From Lujinxingiaceae bacterium (GTDB lineage: Bacteria; Myxococcota_A; Bradymonadia; Bradymonadales; Bradymonadaceae): a DNA stretch of 35,117 bases. Below are positions 33,236 to 35,117 of the stretch, one piece after another. The notes below the pieces were generated by a model. The model saw only the letters and a program-made list of their open reading frames with translations, had not been told where the DNA came from and did no database searches. The position numbers and the translations under genes were made by a program. The stretch spans positions 1 through 35,117 of the forward strand of contig JACCWM010000160.1 in the NCBI GenBank assembly GCA_013697635.1. The letters are read 5' to 3'. How positions within the stretch are numbered: position 1 is the first letter of the stretch; each line of letters starts with the position of its first letter.

Positions 33236-35117
33236 ATGAAGCCGTCTTCCTTTCGATGCATCGTTGTTGCCATCGCATTGTCGATCGCCGCCTCGATCAC
33301 GCTGAGCGCTTGCAACTCCTGCAACGACGAACTCCAGAACACGGGGCCCGGCAAAGTTGGCGTTGATGATGCTGGCGATATCGGGCGCGACACGCCCCAC
33401 GTTGCACAGGACACCTGCACGGGCGCCTCGTGCACGACGCCACCCGACACCACGTCTCACACGGACACCAGCGGCGACGACGTACCCGGCCCAACCTGCC
33501 CGCTCGAGCTCACCTGCGGCTCGGGCTGCTGTGAGAGCGGTCAGCTCTGTATCCGCGAGAGCTGCGTCGTGCCCGGTGATACCTGCCAGCACACGCTGCA
33601 ATGCCCCGAGGGCCACTCCTGCGAGCCCACGCTCGGGCGCTGCATCCCGCAAGCCGCCGAGGCATGCATCTATCGCCCGGACAGCGACATCTTCGATCCG
33701 GTCGTGCTCGTGGCCTGGGTCGATGGCGAGGACACGCCCGAGCCGACCTACAAGCAGGTCATGATGACGCCGGCCGTGGTCGACATGACCAATAACGGCA
33801 CGCCCGACATCGTCTTCTCCACCTTCAAAGGCAGCAACTACAACACCGACGGAATCCTGCGCGCCGTCGACGGGCGCACCTTCGAGCCGGTCTTCGATCT
33901 GGTCGACCTTGAGCGCCGCGTGAGCCCAGCCGCGGCAATTGCCCTGGGCGACATCGACGGCGACGGCAGAAACGAGATCGTCGCCGTGCAAGCCAGCGGC
34001 CAGGGCCTCATCGCCTTTGACGACTACACCACGGAGTGGGCGATCAAGTGGACGACGGATCCCTTCTCCATGGGCAGCGACGGCCCCGCTCTGGCCGATC
34101 TCGACGGCGACGGGCGCGTCGAGGTGATCGCCGCCAACCGCGTCTACGACGGACAAACGGGCGAACTGTTGTGCATCAACACCGAGGTCGGCGGCGGGCT
34201 GATGCAGTCGATCGCCATCGATCTCAACGGCGACGGACGCCTCGAGGTTTTGGCTGGAAACGGCGCCTTTCGCTTCGAGTCCGATGGCGAGGGCGGCTTC
34301 AACTGCCCGACCTACTGGACCCACCAATTTGCCACCGGCCTGCTCGGCGTGGGCGACTTTGGCACCTTCACCGACGGCCAGCGCGACTTCGACACGCTCG
34401 ACGGCATCCCGGAGGTGGTCACGGTCAACACGGCGGCCGCCGACCAGATCCAGCTCGTCAACGGCCAGACTGGCGAGCGCATCTGGTCGGTGACCCTGCC
34501 CGCAACAGACCACCCGTTTTTTACCGACGAGCAGTGCACAGCCAAAACCGGTGCAGGGCCGCCCACGGTGGCCGACTTCGACGGCGACGGGCGAGCCGAC
34601 GTCGCCATGGCCGGCGCCTGTTACTACGTCGTCTACCGAAACGACGGCTCGCTTTTGTGGAAGATGCCCGTGCAGGATTTCTCCAGCCGCGTCACCGGCT
34701 CGAGCGTCTTTGACTTCCAGGGCGACGGCAAGGCCGAGGTCGTCTATGGCGACGAGTGCTTCCTTCGCGTCTATGACGGCGCTGGCAACGGTGACGGCAC
34801 GACCAACATCCTCTTCGAGATCGCCAACACCACCGGCACGCTGCGCGAGCTGCCGGTGATCGTCGACGTCGACGGCGACTTTCACGCCGACATCGTCGTC
34901 ATGAGCAACGACTACTCCGGCGGCACGACAAACCGTTGCCGCGATACCTGGTCGGGCTTTGACGAGGCCGGCGGTCCTTCCCACGGCATCCGCGTGATCA
35001 AGGACCGCGAAAACCGCTGGGTGAGCACGCGCCCGGTGTGGAATCAGCACGCCTACCACGTCACCAACGTCTGCGACGGCATCGTCGATGCGACCTGCCC
35101 GGGTACGGTCAACCGCG
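33236..35117 (+). CDS. Second VCBS/FG-GAP repeat lipoprotein with Cys-rich N-terminus, cut by window end
   Basis: The gene is open from ATG 33236 to the window edge (627 codons plus one base), so its C-terminus is missing. The signal sequence ends LSAC. A Thr/Asp-rich linker and a Cys-rich module (CPLELTCGSGCCESGQLC, later CQHTLQCPEGHSC) precede the propeller, whose acidic loops include DIDGDGRNEIVAVQ, DLDGDGRVEVIAAN and DFDGDGRADVAMAG, ending WNQHAYHVTNVCDG. It is a close tandem paralogue of the 30407 gene across the Cys-rich and propeller regions, with near-identical segments, differing mostly in signal and linker. The ribosome site is weak. A CARDB domain is expected beyond the edge, as in the first copy. 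Confidence 0.9.
   Translation, partial: MKPSSFRCIVVAIALSIAASITLSACNSCNDELQNTGPGKVGVDDAGDIGRDTPHVAQDTCTGASCTTPPDTTSHTDTSGDDVPGPTCPLELTCGSGCCESGQLCIRESCVVPGDTCQHTLQCPEGHSCEPTLGRCIPQAAEACIYRPDSDIFDPVVLVAWVDGEDTPEPTYKQVMMTPAVVDMTNNGTPDIVFSTFKGSNYNTDGILRAVDGRTFEPVFDLVDLERRVSPAAAIALGDIDGDGRNEIVAVQASGQGLIAFDDYTTEWAIKWTTDPFSMGSDGPALADLDGDGRVEVIAANRVYDGQTGELLCINTEVGGGLMQSIAIDLNGDGRLEVLAGNGAFRFESDGEGGFNCPTYWTHQFATGLLGVGDFGTFTDGQRDFDTLDGIPEVVTVNTAAADQIQLVNGQTGERIWSVTLPATDHPFFTDEQCTAKTGAGPPTVADFDGDGRADVAMAGACYYVVYRNDGSLLWKMPVQDFSSRVTGSSVFDFQGDGKAEVVYGDECFLRVYDGAGNGDGTTNILFEIANTTGTLRELPVIVDVDGDFHADIVVMSNDYSGGTTNRCRDTWSGFDEAGGPSHGIRVIKDRENRWVSTRPVWNQHAYHVTNVCDGIVDATCPGTVNR

Noticed and set aside
33158-35059. 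Minus-strand 633-aa frame
   Set aside because: It is the mirror of the second VCBS lipoprotein. The plus-strand frame has a signal peptide, acidic Ca-binding loops and a close paralogue, so the reverse frame is a shadow of GC-rich codon bias.

Overview
The window is about 35 kb of GC-rich bacterial chromosome. It most likely comes from a delta-proteobacterial lineage (Myxococcota or Bradymonadota-like). That placement is inferred from content, not from a marker gene: zinc-ribbon Ser/Thr kinases, PilZ-like/J-domain-like scaffold proteins, Asp-rich lipoproteins, and large VCBS/FG-GAP lipoproteins with cysteine-rich N-termini. No rRNA, tRNA, phage, transposase or CRISPR array was found. Gene density is high, with one striking exception at 24.16-25.17 kb.

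Left part (0-6.2 kb, all minus strand). This holds a solitary N-terminal domain of an Eco57I-like type IIG restriction-modification enzyme, a 649-aa lipoprotein with SPD-2/hydin-type Ig domains followed by an intrinsic terminator, an alpha/beta-hydrolase of lipase type, and thiC. thiC is preceded by a well-conserved TPP riboswitch and a sigma-70-like promoter placed just upstream of it. The lipase gene follows thiC by 46 nt and may share the thiamine-controlled transcript.

6.3-14.1 kb. Two tandem plus-strand paralogues of exactly 598 aa each have PilZ-like, DUF4388-like, degenerate J-domain-like and TPR-like regions. A minus-strand sugar-ABC pair follows, in which the binding protein and the MalF-type permease are fused into one polypeptide ahead of a MalG-type permease, with no ATPase gene beside them. 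A VTT/DedA-type membrane protein comes next.

14.1-17.3 kb (minus). N-formylglutamate amidohydrolase, a YD-repeat-like lipoprotein and epoxyqueuosine reductase (QueG).

17.4-24.2 kb (plus). A probable operon: zinc-ribbon Ser/Thr kinase with a C-terminal membrane anchor, ABC ATPase, ABC-2 permease, second ATPase, second permease, and M17 leucyl aminopeptidase. Gaps are short, with one ATGA overlap.

24.16-25.17 kb. A 1-kb non-coding island. It holds two 6/12-bp satellite arrays of opposite sense, a run of GC-rich hairpins, and a decayed 42-43-bp tandem array carrying the palindrome GGTATTCGAATACC at regular spacing. This is the most unusual stretch in the window.

25.2-30.2 kb (plus). A 2-oxoglutarate/Fe(II) oxygenase of the isopenicillin-N-synthase fold, then a translationally coupled trio: a 587-aa lipoprotein, a LolD/MacB-type ATPase and an FtsX/MacB-type permease with an inserted cysteine-rich module.

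30.4-35.1 kb (plus). Two closely related VCBS-repeat lipoproteins flank a small secreted Cys-rich protein and its terminator. The second lipoprotein runs off the right edge. The cysteine-rich modules in the permease and in the lipoproteins look alike, which suggests a shared surface theme in this organism.
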